A DNA stretch of 34,526 nt, taken from contig JAVHLG010000042.1 in assembly GCA_031082225.1 (NCBI GenBank), forward strand, positions 1-34,526. The letters run 5' to 3'. Position 1 is the first letter of the stretch, and each line of letters begins with the position of its first letter. The stretch comes from Desulfovibrionaceae bacterium. GTDB lineage: Bacteria; Desulfobacterota; Desulfovibrionia; Desulfovibrionales; Desulfovibrionaceae. The notes beneath the pieces were generated by a model. The model did no database searches. It was not told where the DNA came from and was given only the letters and a program-made list of their open reading frames with translations. Shown here piece by piece: positions 26,882-33,904 of this stretch. Position numbers and translations under genes: made by a program.

Positions 26882-27205
26882 TCATGAAGATCTTAGCAAT
26901 GCGATTGTTCCGCTCCAGGATACAAAGACCAACGGGATTTTCATGCGGCCGGGGACGGTGAAAACATTTCCTGCCGGGTGCTCCACCGTCTCTGTGCATT
27001 TCTGGCCGCCGTAGTCGCGCCGCCCGGGATGGCCTTCGGAATACTTGTTGGTGAAGACGCTGCCGAGCACGGCCAGCACCTCGGGATAGGTGTAGTTTTC
27101 GGACGGGATCAGTTCGATGCCCAGCCGCTGCCGGGTTTCCTCGCCGGTCAGGGTGGCGGACACTTCGGGGTCGGTGGCGGAAAGCAGGTCTCGCAGGGCG
27201 CGCAT
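26882..27205 (-). pseudogene. Truncated glyA copy (5' fragment)
   Basis: A 107-codon frame starting with the same ATG context and AAGGAGGAG as glyA. Codons 1-67 match SHMT residues 1-67 with five substitutions (Q7L, F16S, N24T, Y59H, Y64D). Homology then fades (E69K, F70C, D72E, Q73T, N76H) and ends by about residue 85, after which the frame runs into unrelated sequence and stops at 26882. It lacks the PLP lysine and nearly all of the enzyme, so it cannot be an SHMT. It keeps a promoter and a mutated riboswitch upstream, so it could still be transcribed. Confidence 0.88.
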
Positions 27206-27247
27206 GGGCTCCTCCTTGTCAGGAAGGTTGGCGTCGGGTGCGACGCA

Positions 27248-27320
27248 GCCCAGGCGAGCGGCATGAAGAGGTTTCGCGCTTCCCCGTGGTGGCCCACGTT
27301 TCTCGCCAGTCAGGCGAAAC
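27248..27320 (-). promoter_or_regulatory. Second ZTP/ZMP riboswitch copy, with a mutated P1 base
   Basis: Identical to the glyA aptamer except that the conserved CGTGACTGG reads CCTGACTGG (the base at 27313). This breaks the innermost G-C pair of P1, next to the ligand-binding core. The 3' domain GCCGCTCGCCTGGGC is intact. Function is therefore doubtful. Confidence 0.8.
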
Positions 27321-27342
27321 AAGTATATGAGAGGCAGCGCCC

Positions 27343-27371
27343 ATGTAGACCGGGGAGGGGCGGGGCATCAA
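27343..27371 (-). promoter_or_regulatory. Promoter copy upstream of the truncated glyA
   Basis: TTGATG (27366-27371), 17 bp, CTACAT (27343-27348); the -35 box carries one change relative to the glyA promoter. It may still be active. Confidence 0.45.
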
Positions 27372-27448
27372 GGGGAGGGGTGCGCCTTGATCATATCCCG
27401 GGACGCTGTCGCACTCCGGCACGACGACCGACCTTTCCCAGCGAAGCC

Positions 27449-28411
27449 CTACCGGCTGCGAAGCCAATCAAGCGCATATCGCTGTGCCTTGTAGGCATCG
27501 GGGGCTGTCCAGAAACCGATGTGCGACGCCTTGTCGATCCACAGCAGTTGCGCATCGGCAATGGCCCCATGGGCATATTCTGCATCACGCGGCGGCACGT
27601 CGTTATCCGCGTCGCCGTGAATGATCAATGTCGGGCAGCGGATGGCATCCAGCGGCAGCCTGTCTATCGCCGCACCAAGGGCGATATCGTTTTCCGCCCC
27701 GGACTTTCGTTCTTCAAACCGGGAACTCATGGTCTGGAATATGGCATCGAAAACCGCAAATTTGTTTTCGTCGGCAAGGATCTCCTTGACGCGCGTTCCG
27801 ATCTCATGCTTGGCAAGCGTGCTTTCCGTCTGCAACAAGCTTTTGACGACGGATGCCGGAAAGTGCTTGAAAAAAAATCCCAGCAGCCATTGCCCGGATC
27901 TGCTGAGATACATCCACTCCTCAATGGCGTTGATGTCGTCCCCCTTGGCATACCGCATGCTTATGCCGTCGATCACCACCAGGGCCGTGACTTTCCCGGG
28001 GTGGCGCTGGGCCAGTTGATAGCTCGCCGGGCCGCCGCCGGAAGCGCCGACCACGATGGCGTCCGGGATATGCAGGGCCTCCAGCAGGACGGCCATAAAA
28101 TCGCCCTGCTCTTCAGCCGTCTTGCCAACATGCAGCGGCGTCCCGAGATATCCCGGCCGCGACGGCGCGACGATCCGATATCCGTTGATCCGGAACAGCT
28201 CGCCCAGCACCAGCGCCTGATCGTAGCCGCCTGGTCCGCCGTGCCCCAGCAGGACAACCGGCCCCTCTCCGCGCGTGGCGTATTCCACCTGTCCGAGCGC
28301 CGTATCAATACGCGTGGACGGATAAGCCAGGCATGCCCGCAAGGCCCGCGCCGTGACGAGTTGCTCGTCTCCCAGGGACTCTTTGAGATCTCGCGAAAAA
28401 AGAACCGACAT
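27449..28411 (-). CDS. Alpha/beta hydrolase
   Basis: A 320-residue alpha/beta-fold hydrolase. Seen: oxyanion region LLGHGGPGGYDQ (54-65), nucleophile elbow GASGGG with Ser124, acid in HGDADNDVP (265-273) and catalytic His297 in ASHIGFW. It may be exported or cytoplasmic; no signal peptide is evident in the chosen form. The start at 28411 follows AAGGAGCGGAG; the longer frame to 28504 lacks signals. The substrate is unknown (esterase, lipase or proline iminopeptidase-like are all possible). It is downstream of the histidine kinase gene by 361 bp and not obviously in its operon. Confidence 0.87.
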   Translation of the reverse strand: MSVLFSRDLKESLGDEQLVTARALRACLAYPSTRIDTALGQVEYATRGEGPVVLLGHGGPGGYDQALVLGELFRINGYRIVAPSRPGYLGTPLHVGKTAEEQGDFMAVLLEALHIPDAIVVGASGGGPASYQLAQRHPGKVTALVVIDGISMRYAKGDDINAIEEWMYLSRSGQWLLGFFFKHFPASVVKSLLQTESTLAKHEIGTRVKEILADENKFAVFDAIFQTMSSRFEERKSGAENDIALGAAIDRLPLDAIRCPTLIIHGDADNDVPPRDAEYAHGAIADAQLLWIDKASHIGFWTAPDAYKAQRYALDWLRSR

Positions 28412-28504
28412 CTCCGCTCCTTGTGGTTTGCTGCAGCCGGAAACCGGGGCAAACGTCGCGCCGCAACGGCGCTCATACCCCCAAGGCTGTCCAACTATCC
28501 CCAT

Positions 28505-28690
28505 TTTGTCAACGCCGAACGGCTCCCTTGGCCCCCAGGTGACCGGTCAATTCGTGTGCTATCTAAATCGGTCATTTCCATTTGTCATTGACACGCCGAA
28601 CGGCTCACTTGCCCATGCTCCGGATGAACGGTCGATTCGTGTACTGCCTCATTCGGTCATCTTTCCTTGCCATGGCCGCACGGCACACTC
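28505..28690. repeat. Degenerate ~83-bp tandem repeat, possibly an IS21-family end remnant
   Basis: Two adjacent imperfect copies and the start of a third. CGCCGAACGGCTC begins at 28513 and 28594, with GGCCGCACGGCAC near 28674; GGTCAATTCGTGTGCT and GGTCGATTCGTGTACT at 28545 and 28630; ATCGGTCAT and TTCGGTCAT follow in each. On the minus strand this gives repeated AATGACCGA..., GACCG..., and GTCAATGACA blocks, reminiscent of the multiple terminal repeats at ends of IS21-type elements. No transposase is present. The repeat is seen; the IS origin is inference. The rest of the 28412-28772 gap shows no gene. Confidence 0.5.
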
Positions 28691-28772
28691 CCACGATCCG
28701 AGTCTGCAAACGACCTTTGCGGCGCAGCCAAAAGCCCTGTCCCAGAACCCAGCTCCGACCCCACTCCATCAA

Positions 28773-29900
28773 TCATCGCCCGGCCTCAGCGCCGACGGCC
28801 GTTGGCGCTTCGGCGTCTTCGCCCGCCGCCGCCGGAAAGGCCACGACCACCGTGGTTCCCTTTTCCGGAACCGACGCCACCTTGACAAACCCGTGGTTCG
28901 CCTCGAGGATTTCCCTGGCGAAGGACAGTCCCAGTCCGGCGGAATAGGCCTTGGTGCTGAAACACGGCTCGAAAATTTTCGGCAAGATCGCCGCCGGAAT
29001 GCCCTTGCCCGCATCCGCTATGCGGAAGGTCGCCATGTCTCCCTCACGCCCGGCTGCGACCTCGACCACACCGCCTTTGGGCGAGGCCTCGATGGCGTTC
29101 GTTACTATCTCGCCGAGACCGACCAGCACGCTCTCCAGGTCGGCCCGCAGCCAGACCTCTTCCGGACCCGGGGAGACATGCAGGCGCACCCGGGCCACCT
29201 CGGCCTTGTCCCGGCCGTTTTGTTCCAGTCCGGCCAGAACGTCGGCGGCGGAAAATCGATGCATGAGATACGGCACATCATGCTTGACCTTCAAAATGCC
29301 GTCGATCAACCCCTCAAGCTTGTGCGACTCCTCAACGATGATCTGCAGTCGCGAGGAGACAGGCTCGTCCTTGTCACACTTGCGAAGCAGCGATTTCGCA
29401 AAGTTGGCGATGGTAAAAAGCGGATTGCGCGTTTCATGGGCCAGGGTGGCGGCCATCCGGTCGGATATGACGTGCCGTTCCAGCAAGATAGCCTGATCCC
29501 GGCTCCTTTTGATCTCGTCGAGCGCCTCGGAAAGTTTTGCGTTGGCCTGACGGAGCAACAAAAATCCTTTTTCCACAAACGAATAATACAGGGTCACAGC
29601 GGAAATAAAGACAAAGGTGATGGTATTGATGGCCCCGCTCACCGGACTGATGGACTCCCATATTTCCCTGTGCCCCGTGTTCACAAGAATATCGCGCACG
29701 ATATGCCCAACCCCGCGACCCACGGAAAATGCCGTCAGGGCCAAGGTGAGCATATAGATGTACGACCACAGAAGTTCTCGCGGCTCCCGGCGCATCAACC
29801 TGTGCGCATACCGGGTTGCGGCAAAGGACAGAACGATCATCATTGCCGACCCGAAAAAATCGACAAGATAGACGGGCAGTACGGGAAGCGGCAGGTTCAT
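28773..29900 (-). CDS. Membrane-bound sensor histidine kinase
   Basis: A 375-residue sensor kinase. The N-terminal sensor part has three hydrophobic helices (about 8-29, 44-62, 88-109), followed by a coiled linker (about 115-142). The phosphoacceptor is His155 in LAHETRNPL; the ATPase domain shows the N-box GEIVTNAIEAS, G1 DAGKGIP, and G2 SAGLGLSFAREI. No extracytoplasmic sensing domain is evident, so it may sense through its membrane helices or the co-encoded membrane protein. The start at 29900 follows AAGGAGCG and overlaps the stop of the upstream gene (ATGA). No response regulator gene is in the window. Confidence 0.92.
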   Translation of the reverse strand: MNLPLPVLPVYLVDFFGSAMMIVLSFAATRYAHRLMRREPRELLWSYIYMLTLALTAFSVGRGVGHIVRDILVNTGHREIWESISPVSGAINTITFVFISAVTLYYSFVEKGFLLLRQANAKLSEALDEIKRSRDQAILLERHVISDRMAATLAHETRNPLFTIANFAKSLLRKCDKDEPVSSRLQIIVEESHKLEGLIDGILKVKHDVPYLMHRFSAADVLAGLEQNGRDKAEVARVRLHVSPGPEEVWLRADLESVLVGLGEIVTNAIEASPKGGVVEVAAGREGDMATFRIADAGKGIPAAILPKIFEPCFSTKAYSAGLGLSFAREILEANHGFVKVASVPEKGTTVVVAFPAAAGEDAEAPTAVGAEAGR

Positions 29901-30433
29901 GGGCGCTCCTTGCAAAAGGCCCGAAGCCCCAGGAGGAAGAACAGCATGGCTGGAACCGCGATCAGATGGTCAAGCTTGCAGGCGTAATAAAGCAGCGCCT
30001 GCCAGGCCGGGGCCGCGACCAGAACCCGGTCCCAGGGATTCGTCCCTCCGGCAAAGGCCGGCGAGGGCATGAGTTCCTCCAGCCAATGCCCCAGGAAGGC
30101 CACGGCATTCCACGCGGCAAACAGCAGGCAGGATGCGGCGATGTATTTCCAGCCCCGGGACGTCCATTCCACATGACGCCTGAGGCGGAAATACAGCACC
30201 ACCATCGCCAGAAGAAACAGCAGATGTCCGAACTGGTGGGAATACAGGCCCTCGGCCCCGCCATGCGTCTGGATCGCCAGGGCCTCCTGCGGGGCGTAAA
30301 GAGCCAGGACCACGAACAGCGCCAGCCACATGCCTCCGGACAGGCCGCCCCGCGCCGGGGCCCATCCGCGCCGCGAACACCCGCCGCTGCCGCGCAATCC
30401 GCCGCCCCTGTGGCCATCCGATGGAAAGGCCAT
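29897..30433 (-). CDS. Hypothetical membrane protein coupled to the histidine kinase
   Basis: A 178-residue unrecognised membrane protein with a basic, glycine-rich N-terminus and about four hydrophobic helices (about 34-53, 68-82, 94-115, 158-173). A His-containing stretch at the start of the second helix (YSHQFGHLLFLLAM) and another before the loop (FLGHWLEELM) could bind metal or haem, but this is speculative. Its stop overlaps the kinase start, so the pair is translationally coupled; it may be an accessory sensor subunit. The start at 30433 follows GGAGGAGG. Confidence 0.78.
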   Translation of the reverse strand: MAFPSDGHRGGGLRGSGGCSRRGWAPARGGLSGGMWLALFVVLALYAPQEALAIQTHGGAEGLYSHQFGHLLFLLAMVVLYFRLRRHVEWTSRGWKYIAASCLLFAAWNAVAFLGHWLEELMPSPAFAGGTNPWDRVLVAAPAWQALLYYACKLDHLIAVPAMLFFLLGLRAFCKERP

Positions 30434-30499
30434 AGTCTCGACCTCCTCCAGGTTCCTCCATACTGGCTGCCAAAGCTACGCCGTTTTATGGGTTGCAAC

Positions 30500-30528
30500 A
30501 ATACAAAATCCCATCTATCGAAGCGCAA
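30500..30528 (-). promoter_or_regulatory. Candidate promoter of the membrane protein-kinase operon
   Basis: Minus strand TTGCGC (30523-30528), 17-bp spacer, TGTATT (30500-30505), 67 bp upstream of the start codon. Three and four of six positions match sigma70 consensus. The rest of the 30434-30774 gap shows no gene, only this site and the pal terminator. Confidence 0.4.
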
Positions 30529-30716
30529 GATGATTTTCCGGCGCAACCACCACACGCATTTCGCACCCCCTTCTCCCGAGTGCCGCACAAGGCCCCAGGC
30601 GTACCCCCCGTCCCCTCTCGTCTCTGTGCCCATGGAGCAGCCCAGGGACCACGAGCCGGGAGCGGCCCTGGCAAGCCGAGACAACCGCCCCTCGGCAGCG
30701 ATCCCCACAAACGGCA

Positions 30717-30749
30717 AAACGCCGCCCGGCAGAGACCGGACGGCGTTTT
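30717..30749 (-). terminator. Rho-independent terminator after pal
   Basis: On the minus strand: CGCCGTCCGG, loop TCTCTG, CCGGGCGGCG, then TTTT. The 14-bp arms (with the A/T flanks) have one mismatch. It lies 26 bp after the pal stop and ends the tol-pal transcript; the symmetric flanks make it potentially bidirectional. Confidence 0.82.
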
Positions 30750-30774
30750 GAGCGAAAACCGTTGAAACGGCGTA

Positions 30775-31287
30775 TTACAGCGTGCCGCGAAATTCGTCGC
30801 GACGGTTCTTGGCCCAGGCGGACTCGCCGTGACCCGGATCCAGGGGACGCTCCTTGCCGTAGCTCACGGTGGAGATGCGGCTGGCCTCGACGCCCAGGTT
30901 GACCAGGTACTGGGCGGAAGCCTGGGCGCGGCGTTCACCCAGGGCCAGGTTGTACTCGGCGGTGCCCCGCTCGTCGCAGTGGCCCTCGACGACCAGCTTG
31001 ACCTGCGGGTACTTGCGCAGCACCTCGACCTTGCGGGTCAGAATCTGCCGGGCCTCGGGGGTCAGGGACGAGCTGTCGAAGGCGAAATAGACCATCTGGG
31101 ACAGCTCGGTGTTGGCCTGGCCGAGCATCTCGCGCAACTGACGCTCTTTCTCCAGGCGCTGCCTCTCCTGCTCCTCCCAGCTGGCGTCCGCGCCGTCGCC
31201 GGGACCGGCGGCCTTCTTGGCGCAACCCGCGCCCAGAAGGGACACCATCAACACCACCAAAAACAGACTGACGATCCTTCCTCTCAT
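30775..31287 (-). CDS. pal: Peptidoglycan-associated lipoprotein
   Basis: A 170-residue outer-membrane lipoprotein. The signal peptide ends with lipobox LGAGC (Cys22); a charged helical linker follows (about 40-60), then an OmpA-like domain (about 63-168) with FAFDSSSLTPEA, VVEGHCDERGTAEYN and LGERRAQASAQYL, the peptidoglycan-binding core with the key Asp and Arg residues. Pal links the outer membrane to peptidoglycan and is remodelled by TolB/TolA. The start at 31287 follows GAGGAGAGAA; the frame upstream is not used. It is separated from tolB by 264 bp. Confidence 0.95.
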   Translation of the reverse strand: MRGRIVSLFLVVLMVSLLGAGCAKKAAGPGDGADASWEEQERQRLEKERQLREMLGQANTELSQMVYFAFDSSSLTPEARQILTRKVEVLRKYPQVKLVVEGHCDERGTAEYNLALGERRAQASAQYLVNLGVEASRISTVSYGKERPLDPGHGESAWAKNRRDEFRGTL

Positions 31288-31551
31288 GGTTCTCTCCTCC
31301 TCAAGATTTCCGCATGCAAAACAGGCTGACGGGCAACACGCCTGCCACCCGTGCGGCTTTACAATGATTTCCAGCACCCTGCCCGATGGGCGGAAGACTG
31401 TTTACGCCTTCCGCCAGGAATTGCAACTCCTTCTTATCGCACAGGCTCTTTGGCGTAATCACATGCCGCAGCACTGTTTTTCCCTGATGCAGGTGATCCT
31501 TGTTGCAGCATGGTACGCCCTCGCGCATCACACGCCAATGTACCGGCCTTC

Positions 31552-32874
31552 CTATTTCCCCGGTAAAGGCCCCCAGGAGGGCATCCTGGCCGGGCCGTCT
31601 CCAGTGGGCACCATGACCGGTTGTGTGCCGTGCCGGGTGGTGATGTAGATCTTGGACGCCCCGCCCCGGGTGGAGGCAAAGGCGATGAAATAGCCGTCCG
31701 GCGCAAAGGACGGATTTTCGTCCGAGCCCCCGCCCGAGGTGACCTGCTGTTCGGCCCCGGTGGCGATGTCGAGGACGAACACCTTCTGGCCGCCGCCGGT
31801 CTGGCGGGTGAAGGCCACCAGGGTTCCGTCCGGGCTCATGCTGGGGTTGGTGTTGTAGCCGAATTTGGTGAGGCGTCGGGTGGAGCCTGAACCCATGTCG
31901 CGCAGATAGATGTTGGGGCTGCCGGACTCGTCCGAGACGTAGGCCATGAGCCGCCCGGTCCTGTCGAAGCTGGGCGAGACCGCGATGCCGTTGGTCTTGA
32001 CCGTGGGCGTGGTGGGCTGGAAGGCCGAATTCAGGATATAGATGGCCGATTCGCTGCGCAGATTCAGGGCCACGGCGATCTGTCCGTTGGGCAGGAAACG
32101 GGGGCTGACCACGCTGGTGCAGGGCAGGGTGTGCACCGCGGGCTTGCCGCCGCCGGACCACACGCCCAGGTAGTGGGACCGGGAACCGATGAGGGTGAAG
32201 GCGATCTTGCCGCCGTCAAAGGACCAGGAGGGGCTGATGGCCATGCCCAGATCCCCGTAGCTGGTAATTCTGGTCAGGCCGCGCCCCATGGGCCGCACCA
32301 CCCAGATGTCGCTGCTTTTGGGGCCGTTTGGCTTGGAAAAGGCCAGTTGCGAATTGAAAAAACCGCCCTGCCCGGTGAGCTTGAGCATAAGCTCCATGCA
32401 GAACCGGTCGGCGATGTCCGGGAGCTGGGCGTCGGTGACGGCATCGAAGCCCTTGCCCACGAGAATTTTCTGGGAATAGACCTCGAAGGCCCGAAGCTCC
32501 ACGTTGCCGAGGTTGCCGCCCGGGGTCCAGTTGGAGGTGACCAGGATGTCGACGCGGGCCAGTCCGAAGGGCTTGAAATCGATCTGATCGGCCTGGGGGC
32601 CGGATATCTGCCCGAGCACCTGGGATTGGGGGACCACCTGCAAAAAGGGCATGAAGGCCAGGTTTTTATTGATGAGATCCTGGAGCTTGCTGGACGCGGC
32701 GTCCTGGCCGCCCCCGGCGAAGGGCTGGGACAGGACAAGATTCATCCTGGCCTGGCCGGGGCCCTGAATGTTCACGGTCAGGGAATCCTGGGCCATGGCG
32801 TACCGGACGGGGGCGAAAAGGGATGCGGCGAATAACGCCGCCATCAGGGCAAAAACAGAGAGAATACGGCTCAT
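31552..32874 (-). CDS. tolB: Tol-Pal system beta-propeller protein TolB
   Basis: A 440-residue periplasmic protein: signal peptide with cleavage after AMA (about residue 28), an N-terminal alpha/beta domain (about 30-170), and a six-bladed propeller (about 180-435) with repeats such as SFDGGKIAFTL, SPSFDRTGRLMAYVS, SPDGTLVAFTR and APDGYFIAFAS. TolB carries Pal-binding and TolA-binding activity. The start at 32874 overlaps the stop of a 39-codon upstream frame (ATGA), which suggests translational coupling, as the GGGA upstream is a weak ribosome binding site. A gene-free 264-bp stretch follows before pal. Confidence 0.95.
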   Translation of the reverse strand: MSRILSVFALMAALFAASLFAPVRYAMAQDSLTVNIQGPGQARMNLVLSQPFAGGGQDAASSKLQDLINKNLAFMPFLQVVPQSQVLGQISGPQADQIDFKPFGLARVDILVTSNWTPGGNLGNVELRAFEVYSQKILVGKGFDAVTDAQLPDIADRFCMELMLKLTGQGGFFNSQLAFSKPNGPKSSDIWVVRPMGRGLTRITSYGDLGMAISPSWSFDGGKIAFTLIGSRSHYLGVWSGGGKPAVHTLPCTSVVSPRFLPNGQIAVALNLRSESAIYILNSAFQPTTPTVKTNGIAVSPSFDRTGRLMAYVSDESGSPNIYLRDMGSGSTRRLTKFGYNTNPSMSPDGTLVAFTRQTGGGQKVFVLDIATGAEQQVTSGGGSDENPSFAPDGYFIAFASTRGGASKIYITTRHGTQPVMVPTGDGPARMPSWGPLPGK

Positions 32875-32990
32875 TGTCGAATGTCCCGTGCGTTGAAGGT
32901 GAGTTGCAGGACGCTTACGTTCCGGGGGGCGCAAAGCGCCATGGCCGTCGCCGCCGCGACAAGAACGATACCGCTTCGCATGGCCGTCAT
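32871..32990 (-). pseudogene. 39-codon remnant: TolA2-type signal peptide joined to a TolA C-terminal tail
   Basis: A frame of 39 residues. Its first 22 residues match the signal peptide of the 32987-33715 protein (MTAMRSGIVLVA, then ATAMALCAP); the last 15 (SVLQLTFNARDIRQ region) match the C-terminal strand of TolA (SVLNVNFSPSDVAR). So it looks like another copy of the duplicated gene with everything between signal peptide and final strand deleted. Its ATG overlaps the stop of the preceding gene and its stop overlaps the tolB ATG, both as ATGA, so it may persist to couple tolB translation. Too short for the usual gene callers. Confidence 0.75.
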
Positions 32991-33179
32991 CGGGCGACAT
33001 CGCTCGGGCTGAAGTTCACATTCAGGACGCTTAAGCTCGGCAAGGGCGGCGGCGGCAGGGCCTCGGCCGCCTTCACGGCGTTGAGCACGGACGTGTCATA
33101 CGCGGGCATGCCGGACGACTGCACCAACACATATTTGAGTATACGGCCATCCTTGCCGATATGCAATTCCACCACGGCC
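32922..33179. repeat. Near-identical direct repeat in the tolA region, copy 1
   Basis: 258 bp matching 33647-33904 at a constant offset of 725 bp with only a handful of differences. It spans the end of one TolA C-terminal domain, the ATGA junction and the signal-peptide start of the next frame. Confidence 0.93.
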
Positions 33180-33715
33180 CCCTGCTTGCCGCCAGCGTCT
33201 TTGCTCGAAAACCGCCAGTTCTTCTTGATGATCATCGTGACGATATGGGCGTAGACCTGAAGCGTGGCTCCGCCGCCGCCCCCGCCGGGTCCGGTTTCGC
33301 CTTGTCCGCCGCCGCTGCCTGTGGAACGCTTCAGGGCGGCAAGCTCCCTGGCCAGGGCCTCTGAGGAACCCGCTTGCACCGACGAGGTTTCGGCCGGGGC
33401 CGCCCCCGCCGTTGAGGCCCGGGCCTTGGCCTGTTTCAAGGCCTCGGCCATGACGTCCTTGGCGCTCGGCTTTTCCGGGTCGCTTTTTGCGGCGTCGGCT
33501 TGGTTCTGCGGCACGTCACCGGGCTTGGCGCCATGATCGCCGGGCCTTTCCAGGGCGTTTCCCTGGGCTTCGGACCAGAACGGTTCCAGGGTGATGACCA
33601 AGGGCGTGGCCCCGCCACCGGGCGCGTCGTCGGCCGCCAGGGTCCGGCCCGGGGCGCAAAGCGCCATGGCCGTCACCACCGCGACAAGAACGATACCGCT
33701 TCGCATGGCCGTCAT
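32987..33715 (-). CDS. Exported TolA C-terminal domain protein (duplicate)
   Basis: A 242-residue protein: signal peptide (MTAMRSGIVLVAVVTAMALC, cleavage near LAA at about 28), an Ala/Lys/Glu linker with AKDVMAEALKQAKARA, a glycine-rich hinge, and a TolA/TonB C-terminal domain (about 148-242: TLQVYAHIVTMIIKKNWRF, AVVELHIGKDGRILKYVLVQ, ALPPPPLPSLSVLNVNF). The last ~60 residues are almost identical to TolA. Unlike TolA it has no membrane anchor or long Pro/Lys spacer, so it is predicted to be a soluble periplasmic TolA-III. It starts within the tolA stop codon. It could compete with TolA for TolB/Pal or act as an alternate partner; function is inferred only. Confidence 0.88.
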   Translation of the reverse strand: MTAMRSGIVLVAVVTAMALCAPGRTLAADDAPGGGATPLVITLEPFWSEAQGNALERPGDHGAKPGDVPQNQADAAKSDPEKPSAKDVMAEALKQAKARASTAGAAPAETSSVQAGSSEALARELAALKRSTGSGGGQGETGPGGGGGGATLQVYAHIVTMIIKKNWRFSSKDAGGKQGAVVELHIGKDGRILKYVLVQSSGMPAYDTSVLNAVKAAEALPPPPLPSLSVLNVNFSPSDVAR

Positions 33716-33904
33716 CGGGCGACATCGCTCGGGCTGAAGTTCACATTCAGAACGCTTAAGCTCGGCAAGGGCGGCGGCGGCAGGGCCTCGGTCGCCCTCA
33801 CGGCGTTGAGCACGGACGTGTCATACGCGGGCATGCCGGACGACTGCACCAACACATATTTGAGTATACGGCCATCCTTGCCGATATGCAATTCCACCAC
33901 GGCC
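33647..33904. repeat. Near-identical direct repeat in the tolA region, copy 2
   Basis: Partner of 32922-33179. Beyond 33904 the two copies drop to protein-level similarity, then DNA similarity returns over the VYADIV/VYAHIV strand (about 33961-34000 versus 33243-33280), a patchy pattern. Confidence 0.93.

Larger units (their letters stand above)
26965..27374. repeat. Direct repeat copy B: decayed glyA 5' end, riboswitch and promoter
   Basis: Partner of 23705-24107. The start codon, riboswitch and -10/-35 boxes all lie at exactly +3,267. Scattered substitutions in copy B fall in positions conserved in functional glyA and in the aptamer, so copy B is the relaxed one. The right edge is at TCAAGGG (27368-27374), only 75 bp from the end of the alpha/beta hydrolase gene. 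Confidence 0.93.

Noticed and set aside
26882-27322. A complete second SHMT or an independent protein starting at 27322
   Set aside because: Upstream codons come from the riboswitch leader; the homology covers only the first ~80 residues of SHMT.
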